From 630D-37 sp037447295 (GTDB lineage: Bacteria > Chloroflexota > Anaerolineae > Anaerolineales > Villigracilaceae), in the NCBI GenBank assembly GCA_037447295.1, contig JBBIGZ010000025.1, positions 1 to 35,802 of the forward strand: a DNA stretch of 35,802 nt, read 5' to 3'. A program made the position numbers and the translations under genes. The notes below the pieces were generated by a model, which saw nothing but the letters and a program-made list of their open reading frames with translations, ran no database searches and was not told where the DNA came from. Below are positions 14,967-22,655 of the stretch, piece by piece (position 1 is the first letter of the stretch; every line of letters starts with the position of its first letter).

Positions 14967-17729
14967 ATGAACGAGGTTCAGCAACGTATCGCTCAACTGC
15001 GCGCCAAGATCGCTTCTCTGGAAATCTTGCGGGAAGAGCTGGGGGAAGAATTCGTGCGGGAAAAGAAGCAGGCGCTGGAAGCGGAACTGCAAGCGCTTCT
15101 ATCGGAAGAACTTGCCCCGGTGGAGGAAGAGGAAGATCTGCCTGCCATTCAGAGCGGGGATCAGAGTATTGCCGTGGCCGGCGATGTGCACCAAAGTACG
15201 ATCATCCATGCTCAAACGGTCGTGCTGGCAGAACAATTCTGGCATGATCACACCATTCCCGCCGATCTAACCTCTGCTACCCAGGCCTATCTGGAATATC
15301 TGCTGGAGCGCCATTCCTTTCTCAATTTCAAAGGCATGGGCGTTTCAGACCGTATTCCTTTACGTCTGGAACTTTTAGATCTTTATGTTCCGCTCAAGGC
15401 GCGCCTGGAATTGCCCGAAGGAGAAACCTGGAAGCGCGAGACGTTGCTGGCCGGGCGGGAATTCCTGGATGGGGAGGGAAAGCGCACCTGGCAGCTTGGC
15501 CGGAGCGTTTCCCTGCTGGATCTGCTGCGCGAAGTGGATGGCCTGATCGTCCTTGGTGACCCCGGCGCGGGCAAGACCACCTTCCTCAAGTACTTGGCGC
15601 TGCGCCTGGCAAAAGGTGAAGGCCCACAACTTGGCCTAGGAAATCGGCTACCGATCCTGCTCCCCTTGGCGGCCTACGCCAATGCCCTGCAACGAGGCGA
15701 AGTACGCCTGGATGACTTTGTCACCCACTATTTTGATGAGATCGGCCTCGATTTGCCCATTGCCGCCATGTTGAATAAGGCCCTCCATACCGGCCGGGCG
15801 CTGATCCTGCTCGATGGCCTGGATGAAGTGCGGGATGTCAACCTGCGGAATACCGTCGTCGAGCGGGTGGTAGATTTCTATGCCTTCCACCGTCGCGCTG
15901 GGAACAAGTTCGTCCTCACCAGCCGGGTGGTCGGTTACCGTGCCGTGCGCCCGGTCGCCGATGGCCTGATCGAATGTACATTGGTGGATTTCGATGAAGA
16001 CGATATCCAGGCCTTCGTCGAACGCTGGACGCTGGCTTTGGAAAAACAAGCGCAAGGCAATACCCGTATTGCCCATGCCGATGCAGAGCAGGAAAAGCGT
16101 GAGCTCCTGGAAGCCATTCGGCGCAACCCCGGCATTCGGCGATTGGCGGCGACCCCTCTGCTTTTGACCATCCTGGCGCTGATGAAGCGCCAAGGCGTGA
16201 CCTTGCCCGAACGCCGCGTACAGCTCTACGATGAATACATCAAGACGCTCCTCTCCACCTGGAACCGCGCCCGTAGCCTGAGCGGACGCGCCCCCAGCCG
16301 CGATTTGGATGAAATCCAGACCGTGCGCGTGCTGGCTCCGTTGGCTCTGTGGATGCACCAAGTGAATCCGGGCATGGGGCTGGTCAAAGCCGAGGAGATG
16401 CGTCGCAAGCTAGAGCAGATCTTCTATGAGCATGGCGAAGTCAACCCTCAGCAGGCGGCGCGGCAGTTCTTACAAGATGTGCGCGATCACGCCGCCTTAC
16501 TGGTGGAGCGCGGGCCCGGTGAATACGGTTTCATCCACCTAACCTTTGAAGAATACCTTGCCGCCGTGGCGATTGCCTTACAGGGGCAAGGTAATGCCCG
16601 CCCTGTGATCGATCTGCTCCTCCCCTATATCGGCGAACAGGCCTGGCGCGAAGTGATCTTGCTCACCGTTGCCTATCTGGGGATTCGCCAACAGTTGCCG
16701 AAAGTGGCCGGCGAAGTGGTGGAGGCTTTTTTGCGCCTGCTGGGAGAATCTGCCGTCGAGGCCATCCTGCTGGCCGGCGAAGCCGTCCTGGATACCTGGC
16801 CCGGCGGTGTCCCACCCCGCACCCGTGAAGAGGTCATCCATGCCTTAATCCCGGTGATGCAGGATGCGCGTGTCCGAGGCCCGTTGCGGCGCAAGGCCGG
16901 GCTGATCCTGGGACGCTTGGGCTGGCGTCCGGCGGACCTGGAACGCTTCGTCGAGGTGCCGCCGGGGGAGTTTTTGTTCGGGCGAAGGAAAGAGCCGCGT
17001 CGCATCAACTACCGCTTTTGGATCGCACGTTATCCCGTTACCAATTTGCAGTTTGCCCGTTTTGTCCAGGCCGGCGGCTATCAACGCCGTGAGTTCTGGA
17101 GCGAAATAGGCTGGGAATGGCGCACCGGCCAATATGACGCGCGCCGGCTCGAGGTCCTGGAACGCGACTGGCTGGAGCACCGCCCTCCTTCGCATCGCAA
17201 CGCTCCCTACTACTGGCATAATCCGGACCTGGGGAACCCGATCTGTCCCGTCGTCGGTGTGAACTGGTACGAGGCCGAGGCTTACTGTCGCTGGCTCACC
17301 ACCCAGATTATCTCTATTCCGCCAGGCTATGTGGTGCGCCTGCCGACCGAAGAAGAATGGGAGCGTGCCGCCCGCGGCACCGAAGGTTGGGAATATCCTT
17401 GGGGAAACGATTTCCAGCGTCAGGCCGCCAACACTTGGGAAGCCGCGCCGAATACCTCTTCCGGCCTGGGCGGCACAACCGCTGTTTGCACCTACCCCCA
17501 GGGCATGAGCCCGGTGGGAGCCTGGGATATGAGCGGCAATATCTGGGAATGGATCAACGCCTGGTATGACGAGGATCGGCGCTATCGGGTCGTGCGCGGC
17601 GGTTCCTGGATCGGTTATCAGTGGTTTGCGCGCACATCCTTTTGCAATTGGTCTATCCCACTCACTTTCAATGATGATTTGGGCTTTCGCCCGGTCATCG
17701 CCCCACAAAATCCTGAGGAGATCTCATGA
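14967..17729 (+). CDS. STAND signalling ATPase: coiled coil, Gly-rich motif, NACHT NTPase, C-terminal FGE-sulfatase (SUMF1-like) domain
   Basis: The 920-residue protein has a coiled coil at about 3-48, an acidic linker, then IQSGDQSIAVAGDV and a following Ile/Val strand (61-86), a motif shared with two small proteins in this window. The NACHT NTPase follows, with Walker A GDPGAGKTT at 197-205 and Walker B LILLDGLDEV at 279-288. TSRVVGY is the sensor region, and LLLTILALMKRQ and FIHLTFEEYLAA mark the winged-helix part. A helical region spans about 530-650. Residues about 660-915 form a formylglycine-generating-enzyme-like domain (VPPGEFLFG, RYPVTNLQFARF, VVGVNWYEAEAYCRWL, RLPTEEEWERAARG, GNIWEWINAWY, RVVRGGSW, LGFRPV). 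In such STAND proteins this domain usually acts as a ligand-binding C-type-lectin-like fold; catalysis is unlikely but untested. A conflict or stress-sensing role is inferred. It has an ATGA overlap with the next gene. Confidence 0.93.
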   Translation: MNEVQQRIAQLRAKIASLEILREELGEEFVREKKQALEAELQALLSEELAPVEEEEDLPAIQSGDQSIAVAGDVHQSTIIHAQTVVLAEQFWHDHTIPADLTSATQAYLEYLLERHSFLNFKGMGVSDRIPLRLELLDLYVPLKARLELPEGETWKRETLLAGREFLDGEGKRTWQLGRSVSLLDLLREVDGLIVLGDPGAGKTTFLKYLALRLAKGEGPQLGLGNRLPILLPLAAYANALQRGEVRLDDFVTHYFDEIGLDLPIAAMLNKALHTGRALILLDGLDEVRDVNLRNTVVERVVDFYAFHRRAGNKFVLTSRVVGYRAVRPVADGLIECTLVDFDEDDIQAFVERWTLALEKQAQGNTRIAHADAEQEKRELLEAIRRNPGIRRLAATPLLLTILALMKRQGVTLPERRVQLYDEYIKTLLSTWNRARSLSGRAPSRDLDEIQTVRVLAPLALWMHQVNPGMGLVKAEEMRRKLEQIFYEHGEVNPQQAARQFLQDVRDHAALLVERGPGEYGFIHLTFEEYLAAVAIALQGQGNARPVIDLLLPYIGEQAWREVILLTVAYLGIRQQLPKVAGEVVEAFLRLLGESAVEAILLAGEAVLDTWPGGVPPRTREEVIHALIPVMQDARVRGPLRRKAGLILGRLGWRPADLERFVEVPPGEFLFGRRKEPRRINYRFWIARYPVTNLQFARFVQAGGYQRREFWSEIGWEWRTGQYDARRLEVLERDWLEHRPPSHRNAPYYWHNPDLGNPICPVVGVNWYEAEAYCRWLTTQIISIPPGYVVRLPTEEEWERAARGTEGWEYPWGNDFQRQAANTWEAAPNTSSGLGGTTAVCTYPQGMSPVGAWDMSGNIWEWINAWYDEDRRYRVVRGGSWIGYQWFARTSFCNWSIPLTFNDDLGFRPVIAPQNPEEIS

Positions 17730-18130
17730 GCCCGAAAAGCAAATCTCGCCATTCCATTCAAGCCGGCGATCGCAGCGTGGTGATCGGCGGGAATGCCAGC
17801 AACAACATCATCATCACCGGCGATGGGAACGTTGCCGGCCTTTCTTCCCCTTTCGAGCCGATCTACCGCTGGCTCGCCGAGGACCCGCGGCTGGATGCCA
17901 CGGAAAAAGCCGATGCGCGTGCCGAGCTCCAAGAAATCGAGGCCGAGGCATGCAAAGCAACGGCCGATGAATCTTTCCTGGAACGTCGCCTGCGCAATGT
18001 ACGGCGTATTGCTCCCGACATCCTCGATGTAGTGCTGGCCACTCTTTCCAGCCCGACAGCCGGGTTCAGCTTGGTGGCCCGGAAAGTGGCCGAAAAGATG
18101 CGCGCCGAAGCCGCAAGGGGTGGATCATGA
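17726..18130 (+). CDS. Small helical protein with N-terminal Gly-rich motif, coupled to the NACHT gene
   Basis: This 134-residue protein overlaps both neighbours by ATGA, so translation of all three is coupled. Residues 11-36 carry GDRSVVIGGNASNNIIITGD and the following Asn-Val, two short beta strands with Gly/Asn turns. The NACHT protein has a matching motif at 61-86, and the 32625-33056 protein has a closer one at its C-terminus. The rest is helical and charged: FEPIYRWLAEDPRLD, a segment rich in Glu/Ala, then RRLRNVRRIAPDILDVVLATL and GFSLVARKVAEKMR. I recognise no catalytic motif. An adaptor or effector-recruiting partner of the NACHT protein is the most economical idea; this is inference from the shared motif and gene order. 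Confidence 0.8.
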   Translation: MSPKSKSRHSIQAGDRSVVIGGNASNNIIITGDGNVAGLSSPFEPIYRWLAEDPRLDATEKADARAELQEIEAEACKATADESFLERRLRNVRRIAPDILDVVLATLSSPTAGFSLVARKVAEKMRAEAARGGS

Positions 18131-18801
18131 GACGCCGGCCACTGCTTCTCCTTCTTTTGCTGGCGATGTTTTTGCTCTTACCGTTGATGCAAACGGCCCA
18201 AGCTGGTGGACCCGTTACACCATTTCCGTCCACCATCACAGCAACGCCGACGGTTATTACGACACCTGTGCTTGGTATCACGTCTACACCGACCTCCCAG
18301 ATGGCTACGGCTACGGCGACGGCAGTACCTTTGACCTATGCCCTGGTGAATGTGCCGGACAAAGGGACACTGCATATGCGTTCGCGTCCCGATATTCAAA
18401 GCCCCATCGTCGGCGCGCTGGCAGCGCAGCAGAAGAATATCCCGCTTACCGGCCGGACCTTTGGCAACATTCCCCGCATTTGGTATGAAGTGCGGCGAAG
18501 CGGGGGCGGGACGGGGTGGATCAGCTCCTATTACGTGGTAGAGTACGTGCCGCCCGAAGCGTTTTGTCGTGATGAGCGCATCCGTCCGTTGATCGAGAAG
18601 CTGGCGAGCGCAATTCAAAACATGGATGGTGCCGGTTTTGCCCGTCTAGTCAGTCCAATGCACGGGGTGACGGTGCGACTTACCGCTCAGGGTACGCCGT
18701 ACAATTTCTTGGAACTGTATGCTCGTTATCTGTTTTGGAGTACGTATCCCATCCCTTGGGGCAAAGTGCCTCCTTCCGGCAAAGCGTTGACTGGCTCTTA
18801 A
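18127..18801 (+). CDS. Exported SH3-domain protein, truncated by an in-frame TAA
   Basis: The predicted product has 224 residues: a signal peptide (RRRPLLLLLLLAMFLLLPLM), a Thr/Pro/Ala-rich linker at about 28-70 and a bacterial SH3 domain at about 72-140 (GTLHMRSRPDIQSPIVGAL, WYEVRRSGGGTGWISSYYV). A C-terminal domain begins at about 145. That domain is cut by a TAA at 18799-18801, but the same frame stays open beyond it to 19047 with sensible sequence. The stop lies in a perfect 23-base palindrome at 18789-18811. The ATG overlaps the upstream small gene (ATGA), so it belongs to the NACHT operon. SH3 domains of this type often contact peptidoglycan or other surface components. Whether it serves the NACHT system or merely shares the transcript is open. 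Confidence 0.75.
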   Translation: MRRRPLLLLLLLAMFLLLPLMQTAQAGGPVTPFPSTITATPTVITTPVLGITSTPTSQMATATATAVPLTYALVNVPDKGTLHMRSRPDIQSPIVGALAAQQKNIPLTGRTFGNIPRIWYEVRRSGGGTGWISSYYVVEYVPPEAFCRDERIRPLIEKLASAIQNMDGAGFARLVSPMHGVTVRLTAQGTPYNFLELYARYLFWSTYPIPWGKVPPSGKALTGS

Positions 18802-18811
18802 AGAGCCAGTC
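18789..18811. repeat. Perfect 11-base inverted repeat containing the premature stop
   Basis: GACTGGCTCTT, a single A, then AAGAGCCAGTC: a perfect palindrome with a one-base centre. The TAA of the interrupted SH3 gene is in the middle. There is no T tract on either side, so it is not a normal intrinsic terminator. Confidence 0.9.
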
Positions 18812-19047
18812 AAACACCACGGCTGAAGGAAGTTTTTACGGCCTCTTACGAACTGTATTGCAACGATGCTTCCAAATTGGTCGGTTATCTCTCGCCCTGG
18901 CCGGTGGAATATCAGAACATCCACTTCTACACCGTCTTCAAGCCGGAAAGCCGAGCCGGTGCCGGCGATTGGCGCGCTTGGTTGGTGGGCATTGATTATG
19001 TCTACCAACAGCCCTATCTCTTTGCGTTGATCCACTATCAGCCCTAG
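18802..19047 (+). pseudogene. 3' part of the interrupted SH3-protein gene
   Basis: This continues the frame of the upstream gene after its TAA. Translation gives QTPRLKEVFTASYELYC, then LSPWPVEYQNIHFYTVFKPE and DWRAWLVGIDYVYQQP, ending LFALIHYQP and a TAG at 19045-19047. The composition and length suit the missing half of the C-terminal domain, and the end lies ten bases before cutA. Removing the 12 bases TAAAGAGCCAGT (18799-18810) would restore an uninterrupted frame of about 302 residues. No good start codon with a Shine-Dalgarno serves this part alone. Confidence 0.75.
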
Positions 19048-19056
19048 AGGAGAGCT

Positions 19057-19368
19057 ATGGCGAAGATCCTTGCCGTCATCACCACCACGGCGACGCTCGA
19101 AGAAGCGCAACGCATGGCACACGAGTTGGTAGAACGTCGTCTAGCGACCTGTGCTCAGATCTCGGCTATCGAGAGCTTCTACCGCTGGGAAGGAAAGGTC
19201 CAACACGATCACGAATATCGCCTGTTGTTCAAAACTACAGAGGAACGTTACCCGGAAATCGAACAGGCGATTCGCGAATTGCATTCCTACGCGCTACCGG
19301 CCATTTTTGCCCTACCTGTAGAACAGGCCTTTGCAGAGTATGCCTTGTGGATCATCGAAAGTGTGTAG
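19057..19368 (+). CDS. cutA: CutA1-family divalent cation tolerance protein
   Basis: At 103 residues it has the usual CutA1 length and pattern. VITTTATLEEAQRMAHELVERRLATCAQI is followed by IESFYRWEGKVQHDHEYRLLFKT, and then a segment reading ELHSYALPAIFALPVEQAFAEYALWI. CutA1 forms a very stable trimer in the cytoplasm and has been linked to copper and other metal tolerance, but its exact role is unsettled. The ATG follows AGGAGAGCT and lies ten bases after the end of the interrupted SH3 gene. A hairpin (AATCATCC, TTTT, GGGTGATT) lies ten bases past its stop without a T tract. Confidence 0.93.
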   Translation: MAKILAVITTTATLEEAQRMAHELVERRLATCAQISAIESFYRWEGKVQHDHEYRLLFKTTEERYPEIEQAIRELHSYALPAIFALPVEQAFAEYALWIIESV

Positions 19369-19395
19369 AGAAAGGGAAAATCATCCTTTTGGGTG

Positions 19396-19424
19396 ATTAC
19401 AAAGTCTTTACAAAGTGATAAAAT
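19396..19424 (+). promoter_or_regulatory. Promoter of the second cupredoxin gene
   Basis: ATTACA (19396-19401) and TAAAAT (19419-19424) are separated by exactly 17 bases. ACAAAGT occurs twice between and around them. A hairpin (19379-19398) overlaps the -35. The gene starts 40 bases after the -10. Confidence 0.6.
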
Positions 19425-19463
19425 GGATATCGAATACCCTAAATATCCAAAAGGAGAACTGCT

Positions 19464-19868
19464 ATGAAACGCTTATTGCTTGTACTGACCATCTTGGCTT
19501 CCCTGGTCGTTGCTTGCGGTGCAAAGGCTGCTAGGCCATCGAACAACCTTTCAATCGAGCTCTCCGATTTCAAGTTCGCACCGGATAAATTTGCCATCCC
19601 GGCCGGTCAGCAGATCACGCTCAACTTGACCAACAAAGGCGCAGTGACACACGAATTTGTGATCATCAAAAAGGGCGAACAGGTCACGGTGCCATTTGAC
19701 AATGATGACGAAGACAAGGTCTATTGGGAACATGAGGTAGAAGCTGGAGAGACCGGTACGGTCACCTTCACGGCGCCTTCCGAACCCGGAGAATACGAGA
19801 TAATTTGCGGAATTCAAGGGCATCTTGAAGCCGGCATGAAGGCCACCCTAACGGTCGCCGCGCCCTAG
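19464..19868 (+). CDS. Cupredoxin lipoprotein (paralogue of the 8060-8488 gene)
   Basis: The 134-residue protein has a signal peptide with lipobox LVVAC and then a single cupredoxin domain. The copper ligands are His in AVTHEFVII, and Cys, His and Met in IICGIQGHLEAGM. The spacing C-x4-H-x4-M is the same as in the other copy, while the rest of the sequence differs clearly. It should be lipid-anchored on the outer face of the membrane and act as a copper-dependent electron carrier. It has its own promoter, a Shine-Dalgarno (AAAAGGAGAA) and a strong terminator downstream, so it is a monocistronic unit. Its position next to cutA, a copper-tolerance protein, may be coincidence. Confidence 0.9.
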   Translation: MKRLLLVLTILASLVVACGAKAARPSNNLSIELSDFKFAPDKFAIPAGQQITLNLTNKGAVTHEFVIIKKGEQVTVPFDNDDEDKVYWEHEVEAGETGTVTFTAPSEPGEYEIICGIQGHLEAGMKATLTVAAP

Positions 19869-19970
19869 TAGAGCAAACGCTTAGATTGCTTATCCCATAG
19901 AGCAAATGCTTGCATTTGCAGTGTGTGCAGCAAGCACTCACGTCTGTCTCATCCCTTACGCTTTCAAATC

Positions 19971-20014
19971 CCTGCGCGTCCCTGCTGAACCTTCTGACGC
20001 GCAGGATTTTTTTT
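19971..20014 (+). terminator. Rho-independent terminator after the cupredoxin gene
   Basis: A perfect 10-base stem, CCTGCGCGTC (19971-19980) with GACGCGCAGG (19996-20005), encloses a 15-base loop and is followed by eight T residues (20007-20014). Confidence 0.85.
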
Positions 20015-20031
20015 CACCGCCTTCGGTCTTC

Positions 20032-20070
20032 AAAATAAAAAACCACAAAGCCCCGGTGGAGCTTTGTGGT
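20032..20070 (-). terminator. Rho-independent terminator after bioY
   Basis: Read on the minus strand, ACCACAAAGC (20070-20061) pairs perfectly with GCTTTGTGGT (20051-20042) across a 9-base loop, and TTTTTTATTTT follows. It sits 22 bases beyond the bioY stop. Confidence 0.85.
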
Positions 20071-20092
20071 CTTCTTGCTGAGGGACTTCTCT

Positions 20093-20689
20093 TCAGCCCA
20101 TTTCACCGCGTGGGGCAATTCCCTGTGCTAGTTTCCAGGCCGAAGGCACGGCAATGGAGGCCAAAAGTAATTTCAGCACATCTCCGATCAGGAAAGGGAG
20201 CAAACCTTTTTCAATTGCCGCCGGCAGACCGATATACAGCGCCAGCCAGGAAACGCCTGCCAGGTAGATGATCCCAGTGCCCACCAGGAAGGGGAGGAAG
20301 GATGTGTGGATCGTGCGCTCCAAGCCGCGTTCGGCCATGCGGCCGATGACGTAGGCCGCCAGCACGAATCCGATCAGATAGCCACCGGTCGGTCCTGCCA
20401 GGTGCTCAACCCCGCCGGTTCCGCCGGCGAAGACGGGCAATCCGCTCAACCCCATGCTCAGGTAAAGTACCAGCGCGGCTGCTCCCCGTTGCGCCCCCAG
20501 CGCTGTTCCGATCAGCAACACGGCGAACGTTTGTCCGGTAATTGGCACCGGCGTGAAGGGCAAGGGAATGCGCACTTGGGCAAACAGCGCTACCCACAGC
20601 GCTCCCGCGAGGATCAATAGCGCCTCACGCACCTTCTGATTCACATTCGGAAACCAACGAATGGCAAGGAAAGAGGCTAAAGGGGTCAT
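20093..20689 (-). CDS. bioY: BioY-family biotin transporter, S component
   Basis: BioY is the membrane substrate-binding protein of ECF-type biotin uptake. The 198-residue sequence has about six membrane segments and the family's conserved blocks: VRIPLPFTPVPITGQTFAVLL, the Gly-rich AALVLYLSMGLSGLPVFAGG, and LAGPTGGYLIGFVLAAYVIG. The C-terminal IEKGLLPFLIGDVLKLLLA holds the conserved Asp-x-x-K. The start has a good GAGGAGCTC. No energising module (bioM, bioN or ecfA/ecfT) lies nearby, so it may use shared ECF units encoded elsewhere or act alone. A clear terminator follows. I see no BirA operator or riboswitch upstream. Confidence 0.94.
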   Translation of the reverse strand: MTPLASFLAIRWFPNVNQKVREALLILAGALWVALFAQVRIPLPFTPVPITGQTFAVLLIGTALGAQRGAAALVLYLSMGLSGLPVFAGGTGGVEHLAGPTGGYLIGFVLAAYVIGRMAERGLERTIHTSFLPFLVGTGIIYLAGVSWLALYIGLPAAIEKGLLPFLIGDVLKLLLASIAVPSAWKLAQGIAPRGEMG

Positions 20690-20801
20690 CTTGAGCTCCT
20701 CAAAGGGGATTAAGTGATGTCACTGCCTCTTTAACTCCTTCTCCTTGTTTTGGTTTCGCTTGGCAGCCTTCCCTACCCCTACCATTTACCGCTTTACCGC
20801 T

Positions 20802-20826
20802 CATCGTCCACGGTCTGCCGTCTCAG
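20802..20826. repeat. Short heptad-type repeat remnant before polX
   Basis: CATCGTCCACGGTCTGCCGT resembles the units at 14896-14950. It lies just upstream of the polX -10 element and so occupies its spacer and -35 region. Confidence 0.5.
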
Positions 20827-20827
20827 G

Positions 20828-20833
20828 TATAAT
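20828..20833 (+). promoter_or_regulatory. -10 element of polX
   Basis: TATAAT within AGGTATAATT, 28 bases before the ATG, with a Shine-Dalgarno (CTGGAGG) between. The identical 10-mer AGGTATAATT occurs again at 28341-28350 before the Mo-hydroxylase leader. Confidence 0.6.
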
Positions 20834-20861
20834 TCTGCATTGCTGACCTGGAGGTTGTTTT

Positions 20862-22589
20862 ATGGATAACCGTCAATTGGCGGCAATCTTTCGCCGCATT
20901 GCCGATCTGCTGGAGATTCAAGGGGAAGTCATTTATAAGGTGTTGGCCTATCGCAAAGCTGCCGATAGTCTGGAAGCACTGCCCATCGAAGCACGGCGCT
21001 ATTGGCAGGAAGGGCGCCTGCGCGAGATCCCGGGCATTGGCCAGGCGATTGAGGAAAAAATTGACGAGATGATGCGCACAGGGCGGCTAAGCTTCCTGGA
21101 GCGGCTGGAGTCCGAGGTCCCGCCTGCGCTGACCGAATGGTTGCGAGTGCAAGGCCTAGGCCCGAAGCGCGTTGGCACGATCTGGCGCACGTTGGGCATC
21201 GTCACCTTGGATGAGTTGGAATCTGCCGCCCGTCAGGGTCGGCTGCGGAGTTTGCCTGGATTCGGCGAGAAGACGGAGGCCAACATTCTGGCGGGGATTG
21301 AAGCGCTCAAACGTAGCCGCGGCCGCATCCCGTTGGGGCAAGCGCTTCCCTTGGCAGAACGCATTCTGGAGGCGTTACGGACGTTGCCCGGCGTAGTGCG
21401 CGCCGAAATGGCCGGCTCCCTGCGCCGCATGCGTTCGACGGTGGGCGATGTCGATTTGCTGGTTGCGGCCCGCGATCCGCAAGCCGCGATGGAGACCTTT
21501 GTCCACCTAGAAGGCGTGACGCGCATCCTGGCGCAAGGTGAGACCAAATCCTCGGTGGAGTTCTTCGATGGCCTACGGGCGCAGCTTTGGGTTCATCCGC
21601 CGGAGCGCTTCGGCACCGCCTGGCAATATGCTACCGGCTCGAAGGATCACAATGTGCGTTTGCGAGAACGGGCGCTTGCACGCGGCCTTTCGCTCTCCGA
21701 ACACGCTCTTACCCGTCTGGCCGATGAGAGTGAGATCCTCTGCGCAGAAGAGGAAGAGGTCTATGCTGCGCTAGACTTGCCGTGGATTCCGCCGGAATTG
21801 CGTGAGGACCGCGGCGAGATCGAGGCTGCCACACAAGGCAAATTGCCGCGCCTGATCGAGATCGGCGATATTCAAGCCGATCTGCAGGCCCATACCACCT
21901 GGAGCGATGGACAGCTCAGCGTGCTGGAACTGGCGCGCGCTGCGCAGCGCCGCGGGCTGAAGGTGTTGGCGATCACCGATCATTCGGCCAGCTTGGGTGT
22001 GACCGGCGGCTTGCGCCCGGAGCAACATGCCAAGCTGCAAGAAGAGATCGAAGCCGCACAGCGCCTGCTGGGCGATTCCATTCTCTTGCTCCACGGAGCC
22101 GAAGTCGAAATCCGCGCCGATGGGCAGCTGGATTACCCCGATGAATTGCTGGCCGAGCTGGATGTGGTCCTCGCTTCGCTACATACCGGGCTGAATCAGC
22201 CGCGTGAGCGCATTACCGATCGTCTGATCGCTGCCATGCGCAACCCACATGTGGATATTATCGCTCATCCCACTGGGCGGCTTTTCCCCGATCGCCCCGG
22301 CGCCGATCTGGATATGGAAGCCGTGCTGCAAGCCGCGGCCGAATATGGCGTGGCGCTGGAGATCAATGCCCATCCCTCGCGCCTCGATCTGGACGATGTA
22401 TATGCGCGTGCCGCTGCCGAACGCGGTATCCTTTTGACGATCAATACCGATGCACACCGTGCCGAGGATTTCGACATGCTGCGTTATGGTGTGGCGATCG
22501 CCCGCCGCGCCTGGTTGACCCCCCAACAGGTGATCAACACCTGGCCCCCCGATCGTCTGCGAACATGGTTACGGGAGCACCGTCGCTGA
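20862..22589 (+). CDS. polX: PolX-type DNA polymerase / PHP phosphoesterase, with an altered polymerase active site
   Basis: Bacterial PolX proteins act in gap filling and repair synthesis and have a C-terminal PHP exonuclease. This 575-residue protein has the helix-hairpin-helix regions (REIPGIGQAIEEKI, RSLPGFGEKTEANI) and the nucleotidyltransferase core AGSLRRMRSTVGDVDLLV with Asp196 and Asp198. The later block ERFGTAWQYATGSKDHN is intact. The position where the family has its third catalytic Asp (usually within a VDLR segment) reads RAQLW here, so Gln241 replaces it. The PHP domain starts at about 335 (DLQAHTTWSDG, then ITDHS, GAEVEI, ASLHTG, IIAHPTGR, EINAHPSR, TINTDAHR), and its metal ligands look complete. 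It may therefore be mainly a nuclease or AP-site enzyme; this needs an alignment. Confidence 0.92.
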   Translation: MDNRQLAAIFRRIADLLEIQGEVIYKVLAYRKAADSLEALPIEARRYWQEGRLREIPGIGQAIEEKIDEMMRTGRLSFLERLESEVPPALTEWLRVQGLGPKRVGTIWRTLGIVTLDELESAARQGRLRSLPGFGEKTEANILAGIEALKRSRGRIPLGQALPLAERILEALRTLPGVVRAEMAGSLRRMRSTVGDVDLLVAARDPQAAMETFVHLEGVTRILAQGETKSSVEFFDGLRAQLWVHPPERFGTAWQYATGSKDHNVRLRERALARGLSLSEHALTRLADESEILCAEEEEVYAALDLPWIPPELREDRGEIEAATQGKLPRLIEIGDIQADLQAHTTWSDGQLSVLELARAAQRRGLKVLAITDHSASLGVTGGLRPEQHAKLQEEIEAAQRLLGDSILLLHGAEVEIRADGQLDYPDELLAELDVVLASLHTGLNQPRERITDRLIAAMRNPHVDIIAHPTGRLFPDRPGADLDMEAVLQAAAEYGVALEINAHPSRLDLDDVYARAAAERGILLTINTDAHRAEDFDMLRYGVAIARRAWLTPQQVINTWPPDRLRTWLREHRR

Positions 22590-22596
22590 TACCGCT

Positions 22597-22640
22597 TCTC
22601 CTCCACCGTCCACGATCCACCATCCACTATCTACCATCCA
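22597..22640. repeat. Degenerate heptad-type repeats between polX and rarD
   Basis: CCACCGTCCACGATCCACCA, then TCCACTATCTACCATCCACC: 7-8 base units of the CCGTCCA / CCATCCA type, in the reverse orientation to the 5.1 kb cluster. They end just before the rarD Shine-Dalgarno (AAGGAG, 22643-22648). Confidence 0.65.
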
Positions 22641-22655
22641 CCAAGGAGTCCCTTC

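Noticed and set aside
18789..18811. Intrinsic terminator in the SH3 gene
   Set aside because: The stem is perfect, but the centre is a single base and no T tract follows on either strand.
20862..22589. Loss of the first PHP histidine (DLQAH in place of DLHxH) in PolX
   Set aside because: From memory, Gln at this position is common among bacterial PolX proteins, so I did not count it as an oddity.
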